Assembly: GCA_034505795.1 (NCBI GenBank)
Contig: JAPDQM010000005.1
Span: forward strand, 1-64,000
Direction: 5' to 3'
DNA from: Thermofontimicrobium_A sp034505795
Lineage (GTDB): Bacteria; Zhuqueibacterota; Zhuqueibacteria; Thermofontimicrobiales; Thermofontimicrobiaceae
DNA length: 64,000 nt
In this document: piece after piece, positions 27,498-36,823 of the stretch
Layout: the number at the start of each line of letters is the position of its first letter
How positions within the stretch are numbered: position 1 is the stretch's first letter
The notes under the pieces: model-generated
What the model was told of the DNA's origin: nothing
The model's input: only the letters and a program-made list of their open reading frames with translations
The model's database searches: none
Translations under genes and position numbers: made by a program

Positions 27498-28589
27498 TCA
27501 ATTCGTTCCTAAAAGCTGTTGAATGCCTTCTTCAATGAGTTGCAGCTCGACCGGTGCGATACGAGTTTTGCCAATACGCTCAAGCAGGACAAATTGCAGA
27601 CCGCTGGCGGTCATTTTTTTATCGCTCTGCATGGCCTGCATAATTTGCTCCGCCGTGATGCCCATAGGGACGGCAGGTTTTTGAAGCTGCTCAATCATTA
27701 GCACCAGGCGACGATGCTCTTCTGGTGGCAAGCCAGCTTTTTTTTCAGATATCGCCGCCGCCGCCAGCATGCCCCAGGCTACCGCCTCGCCATGGCGAAA
27801 ATAGCTGTAATCAGTTATCTGTTCCAGGGCGTGGCCAACCGTATGTCCAAAATTCAATACTCGCCGAAAATTACCTTCTCGCTCATCTTGCTCTACCACC
27901 CTGCTTTTCAGGCGACAACAGGTTTCAATCACATGAGCAATTACAGTTTCTGATTCCAGTGCCAGCAATGCCTTCAAATTCGCTTCGAGGTAAACAAATA
28001 AAGCAGCATCCAGGATCAAACCGTATTTGATCACTTCGGCCAGACCATTGTAAATTTCTCGCTGGGGCAAGGTCTTTAAGGTCAGCGGATCGATCCAGAC
28101 CAGTTGCGGCTGGTAAAACGCACCGATGCTGTTTTTGGCCAGCGGATGATTGACACCAACTTTGCCTCCCACGCTGCTATCGACTTGCGCCATCAATGTG
28201 GTCGGAATCTGAACCCAACGAACACCTCGCAAAAATGTCGCCGCGATAAAGCCGGCCAGATCTCCCACTACGCCGCCGCCAAGCGCCACAATCACATCAT
28301 CCCGATGAAAACGATTGGCCAACAGCCAGGTATAAATTTGTTCGGCGCAAATCATGGATTTGGACGTTTCACCCGGCGCAATCTGGTACAGGTGGCATTC
28401 TGCTTTTATCTGTTTCAATGAATTTATCACGCTTTCCGCATATAGCGCCGCGACTGTGGAATCCGAGATGATAATATATTTTTTCGCCGGACAGTAGGTG
28501 CTGATGGCCTTGCCGCAGGCAGCGAGACTATTCGACTCGATGATGATGGAATAGCTCCGCTGATCCAAATTGACCTGCAATTGTTGCAT
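27498..28589 (-). CDS. aroB: 3-dehydroquinate synthase
   Basis: 363 residues from ATG 28589; a GTG at 28601 inside the aroK tail is an alternative. NAD-binding and metal-binding signatures: VIVALGGGVVGDLAGFIAAT, QVDSSVGGKVGVNHPLAKN, and FGHTVGHALEQITDY plus HGEAVAWGM. It cyclises DAHP to 3-dehydroquinate, the second step of the pathway. No DAHP synthase gene lies in the window. It sits between aroK and aroQ with no gap, so translation is probably coupled. Confidence 0.95.
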   Translation of the reverse strand: MQQLQVNLDQRSYSIIIESNSLAACGKAISTYCPAKKYIIISDSTVAALYAESVINSLKQIKAECHLYQIAPGETSKSMICAEQIYTWLLANRFHRDDVIVALGGGVVGDLAGFIAATFLRGVRWVQIPTTLMAQVDSSVGGKVGVNHPLAKNSIGAFYQPQLVWIDPLTLKTLPQREIYNGLAEVIKYGLILDAALFVYLEANLKALLALESETVIAHVIETCCRLKSRVVEQDEREGNFRRVLNFGHTVGHALEQITDYSYFRHGEAVAWGMLAAAAISEKKAGLPPEEHRRLVLMIEQLQKPAVPMGITAEQIMQAMQSDKKMTASGLQFVLLERIGKTRIAPVELQLIEEGIQQLLGTN

Positions 28590-28593
28590 GTAT

Positions 28594-29148
28594 TTACTCA
28601 CTGGTTGAAGGGTTCAAAGAAGACAATTGTTGCAGTATCAACGCCACAACTTCATCGGGCGACTGGTTCGCCTGTCCCCGAATTATGATGTCAGCCGTTT
28701 TATACCAATGCTCTCGCTGCTGAATTAGCTCTTCGAGATAGGGTAGCAGGGCTTCTTCCCGAATTCCCCGGAGCAGCGGGCGATGATGACTATCCTTGAT
28801 TCGCTGCAACAGGACTGTAATCGGCCAGCTTAGATAAACGCTGCACCCCGTTTGCCGAATGGCAGCTCGATTGGCAGGCAGCAGAATAATCCCTCCACCC
28901 GTTGCAACCACAAGCTGTTGCCGCCGACTGATATTCAACAGACATTCGCTTTCGATCTGTCGAAAATAGGGCTCACCAAACTTCTCAAAAATCTCGGGAA
29001 TGGTCAGGTGCAAGCGTGCTTCAATTTCGGCATCCAGGTCTACAAATGGTCGATGGAGACGGGCCGCTAAAAGTTGCCCCACAGTGGTTTTCCCTGCTCC
29101 CATAAACCCCATTAGATAAATGTTGCTGCCTTTTGCTGGCGATACCAT
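28594..29148 (-). CDS. aroK: Shikimate kinase
   Basis: 184 residues. Walker A reads GFMGAGKTTVGQLLA. The shikimate-binding residues are in FVDLDAEIEARLHLTIPEIF and FRQIESECL, and GGGIILLPANR and a lid with RPLLRG follow. It phosphorylates shikimate at O-3 with ATP. It starts 6 bp after the aroC stop. Confidence 0.94.
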   Translation of the reverse strand: MVSPAKGSNIYLMGFMGAGKTTVGQLLAARLHRPFVDLDAEIEARLHLTIPEIFEKFGEPYFRQIESECLLNISRRQQLVVATGGGIILLPANRAAIRQTGCSVYLSWPITVLLQRIKDSHHRPLLRGIREEALLPYLEELIQQREHWYKTADIIIRGQANQSPDEVVALILQQLSSLNPSTSE

Positions 29149-29154
29149 AAGAAT

Positions 29155-30399
29155 TTAATCCAACAATCCTAACCGCCAATCCCCCAGGCTGAACGTTTGC
29201 AGGATTTCCAATTGCCGATCATAAAGCACGTTTTCCATGTTCTCCTTCATTTCGCCAATCGAATCTCCGCCGAATTTGAGACAGAGTTGATCCGCCAATA
29301 CCAACGCCACCATGGCCTCGGCGATCACGGCCGCCGAGGGCAACGAACAGATGTCGCTTCTTTTTTTATGTCGCTTGTCGGGTTTTTTTTGTTGGATGTC
29401 CACCGACTTCAACGGTTTCATTAAGGTAGGAATCGGCTTCATGGTGGCAACGATGATGATCGGCTCCCCATTGCTAATTCCACCTTCAATGCCACCAGCA
29501 TGATTGGTTTTTCGGATATACTTCGCCAGGGTCTGATCCCAAAAAATTTCATCGTGTACGGCAGAACCAAATTGTACCGCCAATTCGCGACCATCGCCGA
29601 TCTCGACCGCTTTGATGGCCGGAATGCTCATTACTGCCTGAGCCAACAACCCATCCAATCGCTGCGACCATTGCGAATAGCTGCCCAGGCCAACCGGCAC
29701 CTGCAACGCCATCACTACCAGCCGGCCACCAACAGTATCCCCGCGTTCCCGAGCCGTATCAATAACTTCCTGCATCTGGCTAGCAACCAACTCATCGCCG
29801 CAATGCACCGGTGACTTTTCAATTCGATCAATATATTTCTCAAATTCACTATCCGACAATTCACCCAAACGCTGATAGAGGGGATGGGGAACACTGGCCT
29901 TACCGATTTGGATTACTTCGCTAATGATGCGAATGCTAAAATACTCCAGCAACTGCCGCGCAATAGCCCCCAATGCCACTCGCATGGCGGTTTCGCGAGC
30001 ACTCGCCCGTTCAATGACATTACGAATGTCGTGATGGTGGTATTTTAAGCTGCCGGCCAGATCGGCATGGCCCGGACGGGGCACCGTTACCGTCTCCAAA
30101 CCTTCAGGTGGATCACCAAAGAGCGCCATGATTTCCGTCCAGTTCACCCAATCCTTGTTCTCGATGTACAGCGCAATTGGGCTACCGATGGTCTGGCCAA
30201 ATCGCACGCCAGAGATAAACTCCGCATGATCCTTCTCGATTTGCATCCGGGCACCCCGACCATATCCCTTCTGACGCCGCTGCAATTCATGCAGGACGGC
30301 CTTTTCGGAAATGGTAAGACCGGCAGGCAAGCCCTCGATGATCCCGACCAATCCCCTGCCATGAGACTCCCCTGCAGTGCGCCATGTTATTCCTGACAT
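29155..30399 (-). CDS. aroC: Chorismate synthase
   Basis: 414 residues; ATG 30399 has GGAGGGAGAT directly upstream and overlaps the aroE end by 13 bases. Signatures: GITWRTAGESHGRGLVGIIE, the FMN/EPSP-binding RRQKGYGRGARMQIEKD, and RPGHADLAGSLKYHHHDIRN with ERASARETAMRVALGA. It makes chorismate from EPSP with reduced FMN. The insert near residues 330-345 (KPDKRHKKRSDIC) is typical of many bacterial forms. Confidence 0.95.
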   Translation of the reverse strand: MSGITWRTAGESHGRGLVGIIEGLPAGLTISEKAVLHELQRRQKGYGRGARMQIEKDHAEFISGVRFGQTIGSPIALYIENKDWVNWTEIMALFGDPPEGLETVTVPRPGHADLAGSLKYHHHDIRNVIERASARETAMRVALGAIARQLLEYFSIRIISEVIQIGKASVPHPLYQRLGELSDSEFEKYIDRIEKSPVHCGDELVASQMQEVIDTARERGDTVGGRLVVMALQVPVGLGSYSQWSQRLDGLLAQAVMSIPAIKAVEIGDGRELAVQFGSAVHDEIFWDQTLAKYIRKTNHAGGIEGGISNGEPIIIVATMKPIPTLMKPLKSVDIQQKKPDKRHKKRSDICSLPSAAVIAEAMVALVLADQLCLKFGGDSIGEMKENMENVLYDRQLEILQTFSLGDWRLGLLD

Positions 30400-31262
30400 A
30401 TCTCCCTCCGTAACCTTTCTGCAAGCTCCAGGTATAAATTTTCATTGAGAACAAAATTTTCCCCCATCCAGAATCCCAGCGATGCAATCCCCTGATAGAT
30501 CAACATAGCCAGGCCGTTCATGAATGGCAACTGCTGCTGCTCTGCTTGCTGCAACAATGGCGTTCGAAGTGGCCGATAGATTAGATCGTAGACCATCAGG
30601 TTTTTCGGCAGTTGTGTCGGAATCGGCAAGGGCATTTCATTTGCTGATCCTCCCATGCCGATGGTGGTCGCGTTCACCAGCAGACCACAACTTGCCAAGT
30701 GAGTCTCGATCCGGTCACGATCCCAGCCAATTCTTGCCCAAGATTGTTGCGGATTTTGTTCGGCTAAATCATCGATCAACCGTTGCGCTTTATCCAGCGA
30801 CCGATTGGCAATGATAATCTGGCGGCAACCTTCTCGAGCCAGCGCTACCGCCACGGCCCGCGCTGCACCGCCAGCGCCCAACAGCAACACGTTTTTATTT
30901 TGCACTGACCAGCCCGCCACATGCAAACTAATTCGAAATCCCGTAGCATCGGTATTGTGGCCAATCAATCCGGCACTGTCGATCTTGATCGTATTTACAC
31001 TGCCGATGGCTTCTGCTTCCGGTGTCAATTCAGTGAGGAACCGAATTACTTCCGTTTTGAGCGGCGTAGTAACGTTGATCCCTCGCACCTGGTGATCAGC
31101 AAACTCCGCCAGCGTCGGCCCAAGCGCACCGGGTTCGACCCGGCACGCACAATATCTCCCTGGAATATTAAATTTTTCCAGCAGATAATTTTGGAGCACG
31201 GGCGACAGCGAATGATCGATGGGATTGCCAATTACATAAAATGTGCAATATGTGTTACCCAT
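30387..31262 (-). CDS. aroE: Shikimate dehydrogenase
   Basis: 291 residues. Substrate-binding VIGNPIDHSLSPVLQNYLLE and GINVTTPLK (with the catalytic Lys) and NADP-binding LLLGAGGAARAVAVALAREG then ANRSLDKAQ. It reduces 3-dehydroshikimate to shikimate with NADPH. ATG 31262 overlaps the aroA stop (ATGGGTAA). Confidence 0.95.
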   Translation of the reverse strand: MGNTYCTFYVIGNPIDHSLSPVLQNYLLEKFNIPGRYCACRVEPGALGPTLAEFADHQVRGINVTTPLKTEVIRFLTELTPEAEAIGSVNTIKIDSAGLIGHNTDATGFRISLHVAGWSVQNKNVLLLGAGGAARAVAVALAREGCRQIIIANRSLDKAQRLIDDLAEQNPQQSWARIGWDRDRIETHLASCGLLVNATTIGMGGSANEMPLPIPTQLPKNLMVYDLIYRPLRTPLLQQAEQQQLPFMNGLAMLIYQGIASLGFWMGENFVLNENLYLELAERLRREICQE

Positions 31263-32538
31263 CGGTGACTTCCTTTAATGCATCAAAAAAATTAGGCATT
31301 GAAACTGCAACAGATTCAGCCCCAGCGATTTGGGTCTGTCCCCTACCGATCAATCCCGCGATGGCAAACGCCATCGCCAAACGATGATCACCGTAACTGT
31401 CCACTGTTGCCCCGAGCAGCCTCTGAGGGCCGTCGATCACCAATCCATCGTCCTTCTCGGTTACCCGAACGCCCATGGCCGCTAGATTGGTGGCTACTGC
31501 GTGCAAGCGATCGGATTCCTTAACCCGCAGTTCTCTGGCCCCAGAAATAGTCGTCCGCCCCCTGGCCTGAGTGGCAATAATTGCCAGAATCGGTATTTCA
31601 TCGATCAGACGAGGCACAATTTCCGGTGGGATATCAACGCCACTTAAATTGCTGGTCTGTGCCGTCAATTCGCCCATCGGTTCTGAGGCTGAATTGGGAT
31701 ATTGCTGCACATCAACCCTCGCGCCCATCTCCTGGAGTACATCCAACAGACCCGTACGAGTCGGATTTAACCCCACCTGGCGAATGGTGATCCTGGAGGC
31801 AGGGGTTATCAGCGCCGCACCAATAAAAAACGCTGCGGATGAAAAATCTCCCGGCACGTGAATGTGATGACCTGCCAACCTCGCTGGGCCCTGAAGCGCC
31901 ACTTCGAAGCCGTTTCGAACGAGCTGCACACCAAAATCGGTCAGCATCCGCTCGGAGTGATCCCGGGACAGGTGGGGTTCCACCACCGACGTGATGCCCT
32001 CGGCATAAAGTCCGGCCAAAAGCACGCACGATTTCACCTGGGCGCTGGCTACCGGGCTGTGGAATCGGATCGGATGCAGCCGATCACCGGTGATGACCAG
32101 TGGGGCCAAGCCTCCTGGCTGGCTCTGAATTTTCGCGCCCATTTGCGCCAGCGGGTCCATGATCCGTTTCATGGGCCGGCGGCTGAGCGAGGCATCGCCA
32201 ATGAGTGTAGCTGAGAATGGTTGTGCTGCCAGAATTCCAGCCAACAGCCGCATCGTAGTGCCAGAGTTGCCACAATCCAGCGGGCCATCGGCTGGTTGCA
32301 AACCGTAGAGGCCTTGCCCATCGATGACGATCGCCCCCTCATACTCGTGAATGGCGGCGTGCAGTTGTTGCAAGCAATTCATAGTGCTGCGAACATCAGC
32401 CGCAGGCGATAAATTTTGCACAATGGTTCGTTCGTCAGCAATGGCACCCAACATAAGCGCCCGATGTGAAATCGACTTGTCGCCCGGTACGGCGAGAGAA
32501 CCGGTCACCGTTTTTGCAGCATCGATTTTATAAATCAC
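31255..32538 (-). CDS. aroA: 5-enolpyruvylshikimate-3-phosphate synthase
   Basis: 427 residues from GTG 32538, with no clear ribosome binding site. PEP- and S3P-binding motifs: LAVPGDKSISHRALMLGAIA, DCGNSGTTMRLLAGIL, GDASLSRRPMKRI, then ELRVKESDRLHAVATNLAAM and DSYGDHRLAMAFAIAG. The PEP-site LLAGIL segment follows the class II-like pattern rather than the plant-type LPGSKS motif. First gene of aroA-E-C-K-B-Q-pheA; a 116-bp gap separates it from the Nudix gene upstream, where its promoter may lie. Confidence 0.95.
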   Translation of the reverse strand: MIYKIDAAKTVTGSLAVPGDKSISHRALMLGAIADERTIVQNLSPAADVRSTMNCLQQLHAAIHEYEGAIVIDGQGLYGLQPADGPLDCGNSGTTMRLLAGILAAQPFSATLIGDASLSRRPMKRIMDPLAQMGAKIQSQPGGLAPLVITGDRLHPIRFHSPVASAQVKSCVLLAGLYAEGITSVVEPHLSRDHSERMLTDFGVQLVRNGFEVALQGPARLAGHHIHVPGDFSSAAFFIGAALITPASRITIRQVGLNPTRTGLLDVLQEMGARVDVQQYPNSASEPMGELTAQTSNLSGVDIPPEIVPRLIDEIPILAIIATQARGRTTISGARELRVKESDRLHAVATNLAAMGVRVTEKDDGLVIDGPQRLLGATVDSYGDHRLAMAFAIAGLIGRGQTQIAGAESVAVSMPNFFDALKEVTDG

Positions 32539-32654
32539 AAAAATATCCCAAACATGAAAATCATCAATTGAGTGGCCCTAACGCTTGCCGCATGGGCTAT
32601 CGCTATGAAACAATTTTTTGGGTTTGGCTAATCCAACAACCAGCCTGGCATCGG

Positions 32655-33242
32655 TCAGGCTCCCTGCGCAGCGGCTTTCGCCTTCAACCATTGCAGGGCG
32701 ATGATGGTTTTGGCATCGACGATCTCTCCGGATTCCAGCATTTTCAGTGCTTTCTTTAGCGGCAATTCTAGCACCTGGATATTTTCGCCTTCATGGGCCA
32801 ATCCGCCGCCCTTTTGAATACGATCCCGTGTGGAAACCTCGGCATAATAAAGATAGATCACTTCGTTACTGCCGCCTGGTGTGGGGAAAAAGCTAAACAA
32901 CAACTGCAACTGATGCACCTGATAGCCGACCTCTTCCATGATTTCGCGGAGGATGGCCTGGTCCGGTGATTGACCCTCATCAATAACACCCGCGACGATC
33001 TCCCAGGACCAGGCGTGCTTCTTGTCCTTGGTGAAAATGGAATATCGAAACTGCTTGATCAACAGCACCGTCTGCTTTTCAGGGTTGAAGATCAATGCGG
33101 CTACCGAATCGCCTCGATCTAAATTCAGGCGAACGATCTCCTGGCTCATGGTGCCATCAAATTTTTCAAATTGGATCGAAGCCCTGTCGACTTTAAAAAA
33201 ATCGTCCAGGATGCGATCGACATGTTTAACTTTTACTTTCAT
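32655..33242 (-). CDS. Nudix hydrolase, ADP-ribose pyrophosphatase-like
   Basis: 195 residues. The Nudix box reads GVIDEGQSPDQAILREIMEE then VGY. The canonical GX5E glutamate is a Gln here, while the metal-binding REIMEEVG core is intact. Upstream strands (ALIFNPEKQTVLLIKQFRYS) and the extended GGSNEVIYLYYAEV segment fit the NudF/ADP-ribose pyrophosphatase subfamily, which cleaves ADP-ribose to AMP and ribose phosphate. The start overlaps the stop of the membrane-protein gene by 4 bases, so the two are translated together. Confidence 0.88.
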   Translation of the reverse strand: MKVKVKHVDRILDDFFKVDRASIQFEKFDGTMSQEIVRLNLDRGDSVAALIFNPEKQTVLLIKQFRYSIFTKDKKHAWSWEIVAGVIDEGQSPDQAILREIMEEVGYQVHQLQLLFSFFPTPGGSNEVIYLYYAEVSTRDRIQKGGGLAHEGENIQVLELPLKKALKMLESGEIVDAKTIIALQWLKAKAAAQGA

Positions 33243-34075
33243 CCTTCGATAGCCGGCTTATAATCCAAAAACAATGAATAACAACTCATCTGAAACAAAA
33301 AATGATAGATGGCAATCAACCAGGTGAAGGGGCTGATGGCAAATTGTTGCCCTTCTGGTGACAACAACCAACTGGCAAAGAAAACGAAAAAGGCGCTGAC
33401 GATTCCGATCAACATGGCTGAATAGTAGGAGACATTGCTTTTTTTGCCAGCGCGGGGAATTGTTTTTGAGCTCCATAAAAATGCCGAGCGCGCAATGTCG
33501 TCAGGCACGCGACCGTTGATGACACAGAACTCTTTGATCTGGTTCATGGCAGCGGCACTATCGCACCAGGCTTGACGCAACCGAATGATGTGCATGAAAT
33601 AGACCCAGCCGACTACGGTAATGATGATAGATATGGTAACAATGATTTTGATGTATTTAACATCTTCAAAAACGTTTTCAGAAGTGAAAAACTTGTTCCC
33701 AATGATGGTAAAAAAAGCGCCCGTAATCAGCAAAAAGTAGTTCACCATCGTATGGCGATCGTTCATCGCCTGAGCAGCGGTATCCCGAATATAGTCATAC
33801 TCCTTGAGCAGCAATTTTGCCAGCTCGAATGAGTTTTCTTGTAGCCGCGGGTTTTTCAGCCGCTTAACGTAGCTGGTTCGAGGAATTCCTTGCTTTCGAT
33901 AAAGGAAAAACGTCAATAATACCAGCGCTTCAGCCACTACCAGATAGATAGTAATGGCCTGTTGGTTCCAATCTGGCCGAAGAATGAATGCCGTTAATAA
34001 AAAAATGCTACTGATGGCGATGACAATGGCCAGAAAAACAGCACGACCGACCGTGCTTTCTAAAGATAAAATCAT
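33239..34075 (-). CDS. Multi-pass membrane protein of unknown function, 278 aa
   Basis: ATG 34075 with AAGGAG 5 nt upstream; a GTG two codons earlier would overlap the site. Five to six hydrophobic segments: two near the N-terminus (about 12-33 and 40-57), two in the middle (about 112-128 and 144-165) and two near the C-terminus (about 220-240 and 250-268). The cytosolic stretch between the first and second pairs is helical (LLLKEYDYIRDTAAQAMNDR), and the loop near 185-210 contains CVINGRVPDDIARSAFLW. No family is recognised with certainty. It overlaps the Nudix gene by 4 bases, suggesting linked function. Confidence 0.7.
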   Translation of the reverse strand: MILSLESTVGRAVFLAIVIAISSIFLLTAFILRPDWNQQAITIYLVVAEALVLLTFFLYRKQGIPRTSYVKRLKNPRLQENSFELAKLLLKEYDYIRDTAAQAMNDRHTMVNYFLLITGAFFTIIGNKFFTSENVFEDVKYIKIIVTISIIITVVGWVYFMHIIRLRQAWCDSAAAMNQIKEFCVINGRVPDDIARSAFLWSSKTIPRAGKKSNVSYYSAMLIGIVSAFFVFFASWLLSPEGQQFAISPFTWLIAIYHFLFQMSCYSLFLDYKPAIEG

Positions 34076-34288
34076 GGGCACTCCTTAGCCGTTTAATTAT
34101 TTTTTGATAATTGCGTAGCAAACGGTCTGCTCATTCATCGGAGCAGCGCCAATTTGGAATGAGTGCGTCTTGAATGAATACATTGAAATTTAGATTGCGT
34201 TTGTCACCCCCTTTCGATTTTAATCTGACTCGATTCGCAATCGTCAGTTGCTAAAGGCCATGGTTAAAGTGACGGTTGTTCATGCGCG

Positions 34289-34585
34289 TTATTTGGTAAC
34301 GGTTACGGTTCGCGAAACCACGCTAACGTAACCGGTGAAAATGTTAATAAGAACATCCAATGCCGACTGCTCGGTTTTAATGGTATAATTTTTAGCACCC
34401 TCAGCCATTTGGTCGGTGTTTACCTGATTAATGGGTACCAATCCCCATAGCGCATACCACTGCCGCGCCTCCACTTTCTGGGAGCTTTGGGCACCAGTAC
34501 CAACTTTGTGGATGTGGGCCGCACAACCCATAAGAAAACAAACGATCACGGCCAGCCCAATCACCAACATCATCCGTCTGTTCAT
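34289..34585 (-). CDS. Small lipoprotein resembling the Bor family
   Basis: 98 residues with a strong AGAAGGAGGCTAAT site. Lipoprotein signal MNRRMMLVIGLAVIVCFLMG with the acylated Cys in MGCAAHIH. The mature part has the arrangement of Bor proteins: QWYALWGLVPINQV, then YTIKTEQSALDVLINIFTG and a short beta tail. In lambda lysogens Bor gives serum resistance, but chromosomal relatives are of unknown role. Outer-membrane lipoprotein by inference. Monocistronic; flanked downstream by a 207-bp gap. Confidence 0.75.
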   Translation of the reverse strand: MNRRMMLVIGLAVIVCFLMGCAAHIHKVGTGAQSSQKVEARQWYALWGLVPINQVNTDQMAEGAKNYTIKTEQSALDVLINIFTGYVSVVSRTVTVTK

Positions 34586-34677
34586 ATTAGCCTCCTTCTA
34601 GAAATGGATGAATTGAAGACATTTGTCTTATATTCCATGGCCCTTAGCAAAGACGAATTGTTGATCAATTGTCTAAC

Positions 34678-34708
34678 ACTGACCGGTCGCTAAGAGCGAC
34701 CGGTCAGT
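34678..34708. repeat. GACCGGTC-family palindromic hairpin, copy 2
   Basis: Arms ACTGACCGGTCGCT and AGCGACCGGTCAGT enclose AAG. 14 of 14 bases pair. Same core as the repeat at 23123-23155. Confidence 0.8.
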
Positions 34709-34731
34709 AGAACCACCACCAGCGACTTATT

Positions 34732-34762
34732 ATTGACCGGTCGCTCTCAGCGACCGGTCAAT
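34732..34762. repeat. GACCGGTC-family palindromic hairpin, copy 3
   Basis: Arms ATTGACCGGTCGCT and AGCGACCGGTCAAT enclose CTC. All 14 positions pair, and the outer A-T/T-A pair differs from copy 2 in a compensated way. It ends 13 bp before the stop of the M2 peptidase gene. Confidence 0.8.
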
Positions 34763-34775
34763 AGATAGGATGAAT

Positions 34776-36455
34776 TTATCGAATGAACTGCTCCACGAAA
34801 TAACGTGGGGATAGATACTCACCTGTAGCTCGTTTTATCATCTCGTTCCATGAATACGCTGTCCCGGGAGCGAATACTTTATCGCGGAAATAGTTACCGA
34901 CAGCTTTTTGATTGACATAAGAAACCGTGGCATCATCAGCCAGCTTCAAAACATTTTTGACGATATGGGCGTGAAATTGCGAGGCCAGTAGCTCACCCAG
35001 CAGATAGTTGTGATAATAAACCGGTGATGATGTAAAATGAATTTTGGCAGCCCAATCCGGCTCAGATCGACCGGAGGGACGTTTCAGCAATTGGTATTTT
35101 TCTACCAGATCCCACCAGAGCGTATTGAGATCCTGATCCGGGTTTTTATACAATTCTTGTTCAAACCGAAACATCACCTGACTCCAGCGCGCAAAGACCA
35201 GTTGCTTCAGGCGCAGCGTCTTCTGAACAACACTGGCGATCTGATTGCGTTCGGTATCGCTAAAGCCCAACATCTGTTGCAACCAGTTAGCATTGCGAGA
35301 CAGTCGGCCAAAAAACATGGCGGTAGCTTCGGTGGTAAAAATATGAGCCGGCTCACGCAACAAAAAGGGCAAGGTCTTGTCGATGTTTTTATCGTAAACT
35401 GCGTGGCCCAGTTCATGCAGAATCGTCTCCATCCAGCCTTCATTATTTCGGAGATTGGCAAGAATTCGGACATCATGCAAACGATCAATACTGATGCAAT
35501 AGGCATGGGGATTTTTGCCGCTCTTTTCATAGAGATCGCTATTCGCCAATATCTCATCCACGGGCAGATCAATACCATTATAGAATCGTTGCGCTAGTTT
35601 TTTCACATCCTGCGCCTCGAAGTAGTTATCCAGATTCACCTGATAGACCATTGGCCCTTCCTGGAAAAATGGATCGTGATAATGCCAGGGCATCATCTCC
35701 TCGACTGAAATTCCATATTGTTTGGCGAGAATCTCATCCAGTTCGGCCTTCAATTCCGCAAACGGCTGATCCGTGAGTTGAGCCAATTCATCAAAAATCC
35801 GGGTTAGCTCTCCCAGATCTTGCTCGGCCAATTGCAATGACATGAGGTAGAAATTTTCATATCCCAAACGCTGCGCGGCCTGGTTTCTGAGTTTCACCAA
35901 TTCCAGCAAATCCGCCGCTACTTCCCGGCCAACCTGTTTGCTGGCCAGCCAGGCAGCCTGGCGGTTGGCAGAGTTGGTTTCTTTTTTGAGAATCTCTTTG
36001 ATCTCATTATCGGTCACTTCCCGTTTGCCGATTTTGCCCCGGAAGACATTGAACTTGTTTTCCACCGCCGAGCTTTTTTCCACAATCTGTTTGAGAAGGT
36101 CCGGTGGAATTTGATTGGCCAGGTAGGCATTATAGAGCAAATCCACTTGCCGCCGCAACAGTTCATTTTTCACTGCGCCCGATTGCTTTAGTTGTTTAAG
36201 CAGCGCAAAATCGGAGGTATCCGAATAGATCATCCGAATTTTCAATTGCACCTCGGCAAATTTATCAAAATCCTCTTTGCTACCCGTTAACGAGGCATTC
36301 CAATAATGCAAATTCATCTGCTTCATCAATGGCTCAATCTGCACCACATGATTGGTCAGAAAGGTACTAAATTTTTGTTCCATTGCGTTCTCTCCACAAC
36401 CCCAGATGACTCCAAGAATCATAACCACAATTAATAGCACAACAATTCGATACAT
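34776..36455 (-). CDS. M2/M3-type zinc peptidyl-dipeptidase, exported
   Basis: 559 residues; ATG 36455 follows GGAGGGAGT. The N-terminus is a hydrophobic signal ending IWGCG, so it may be a lipoprotein with an atypical lipobox (Trp at -2). The zinc site is HELGH at residues 347-351 (ILHELGHAVYDKNIDKTLPF), with the third ligand in the FTTEATAMFFGRL helix. Length and the surrounding sequence match the angiotensin-converting-enzyme-like M2 family, which removes C-terminal dipeptides. Probably periplasmic. It is divergent from a POT-family peptide transporter, which would take up its products. Confidence 0.85.
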   Translation of the reverse strand: MYRIVVLLIVVMILGVIWGCGENAMEQKFSTFLTNHVVQIEPLMKQMNLHYWNASLTGSKEDFDKFAEVQLKIRMIYSDTSDFALLKQLKQSGAVKNELLRRQVDLLYNAYLANQIPPDLLKQIVEKSSAVENKFNVFRGKIGKREVTDNEIKEILKKETNSANRQAAWLASKQVGREVAADLLELVKLRNQAAQRLGYENFYLMSLQLAEQDLGELTRIFDELAQLTDQPFAELKAELDEILAKQYGISVEEMMPWHYHDPFFQEGPMVYQVNLDNYFEAQDVKKLAQRFYNGIDLPVDEILANSDLYEKSGKNPHAYCISIDRLHDVRILANLRNNEGWMETILHELGHAVYDKNIDKTLPFLLREPAHIFTTEATAMFFGRLSRNANWLQQMLGFSDTERNQIASVVQKTLRLKQLVFARWSQVMFRFEQELYKNPDQDLNTLWWDLVEKYQLLKRPSGRSEPDWAAKIHFTSSPVYYHNYLLGELLASQFHAHIVKNVLKLADDATVSYVNQKAVGNYFRDKVFAPGTAYSWNEMIKRATGEYLSPRYFVEQFIR

Positions 36456-36823
36456 ACTCCCTCCAATAATTCCTATCGGTTATGCCAATTATAACTTGCT
36501 GGAAAATAATACAAAATATAATTTACAAATTCAAGTTTTTTTTTCGCCACCTTGCTAATTTCACCTACCAATCCCAATACATCCCTCCATTCTGGCTCCC
36601 TATGCGACTACCGCTATTTCCTGCCCACCATCCTTAAAAAAGCGAAATTTCTGATTGACATTAAGATTGGATTTGGCTATATTAAGCGTCACTTTCTGGC
36701 CAGGGAAGCTCACTCACTGACCGAGTTAGTCCACAACGACGATTCCTGGCTCGGAGCATCTGGCGTCAGGTCAGAAACGTGAAATTAAACCATCGCAACT
36801 TGCACCCATTTGGAGGAAATTGT
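36456..36823. other. Divergent promoter region between peptidase and peptide transporter
   Basis: 368 bases, AT-rich near the peptidase end. Both promoters must lie here, but I could not pick a convincing -35/-10 pair. The small frames inside it have no ribosome binding sites. Confidence 0.4.
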
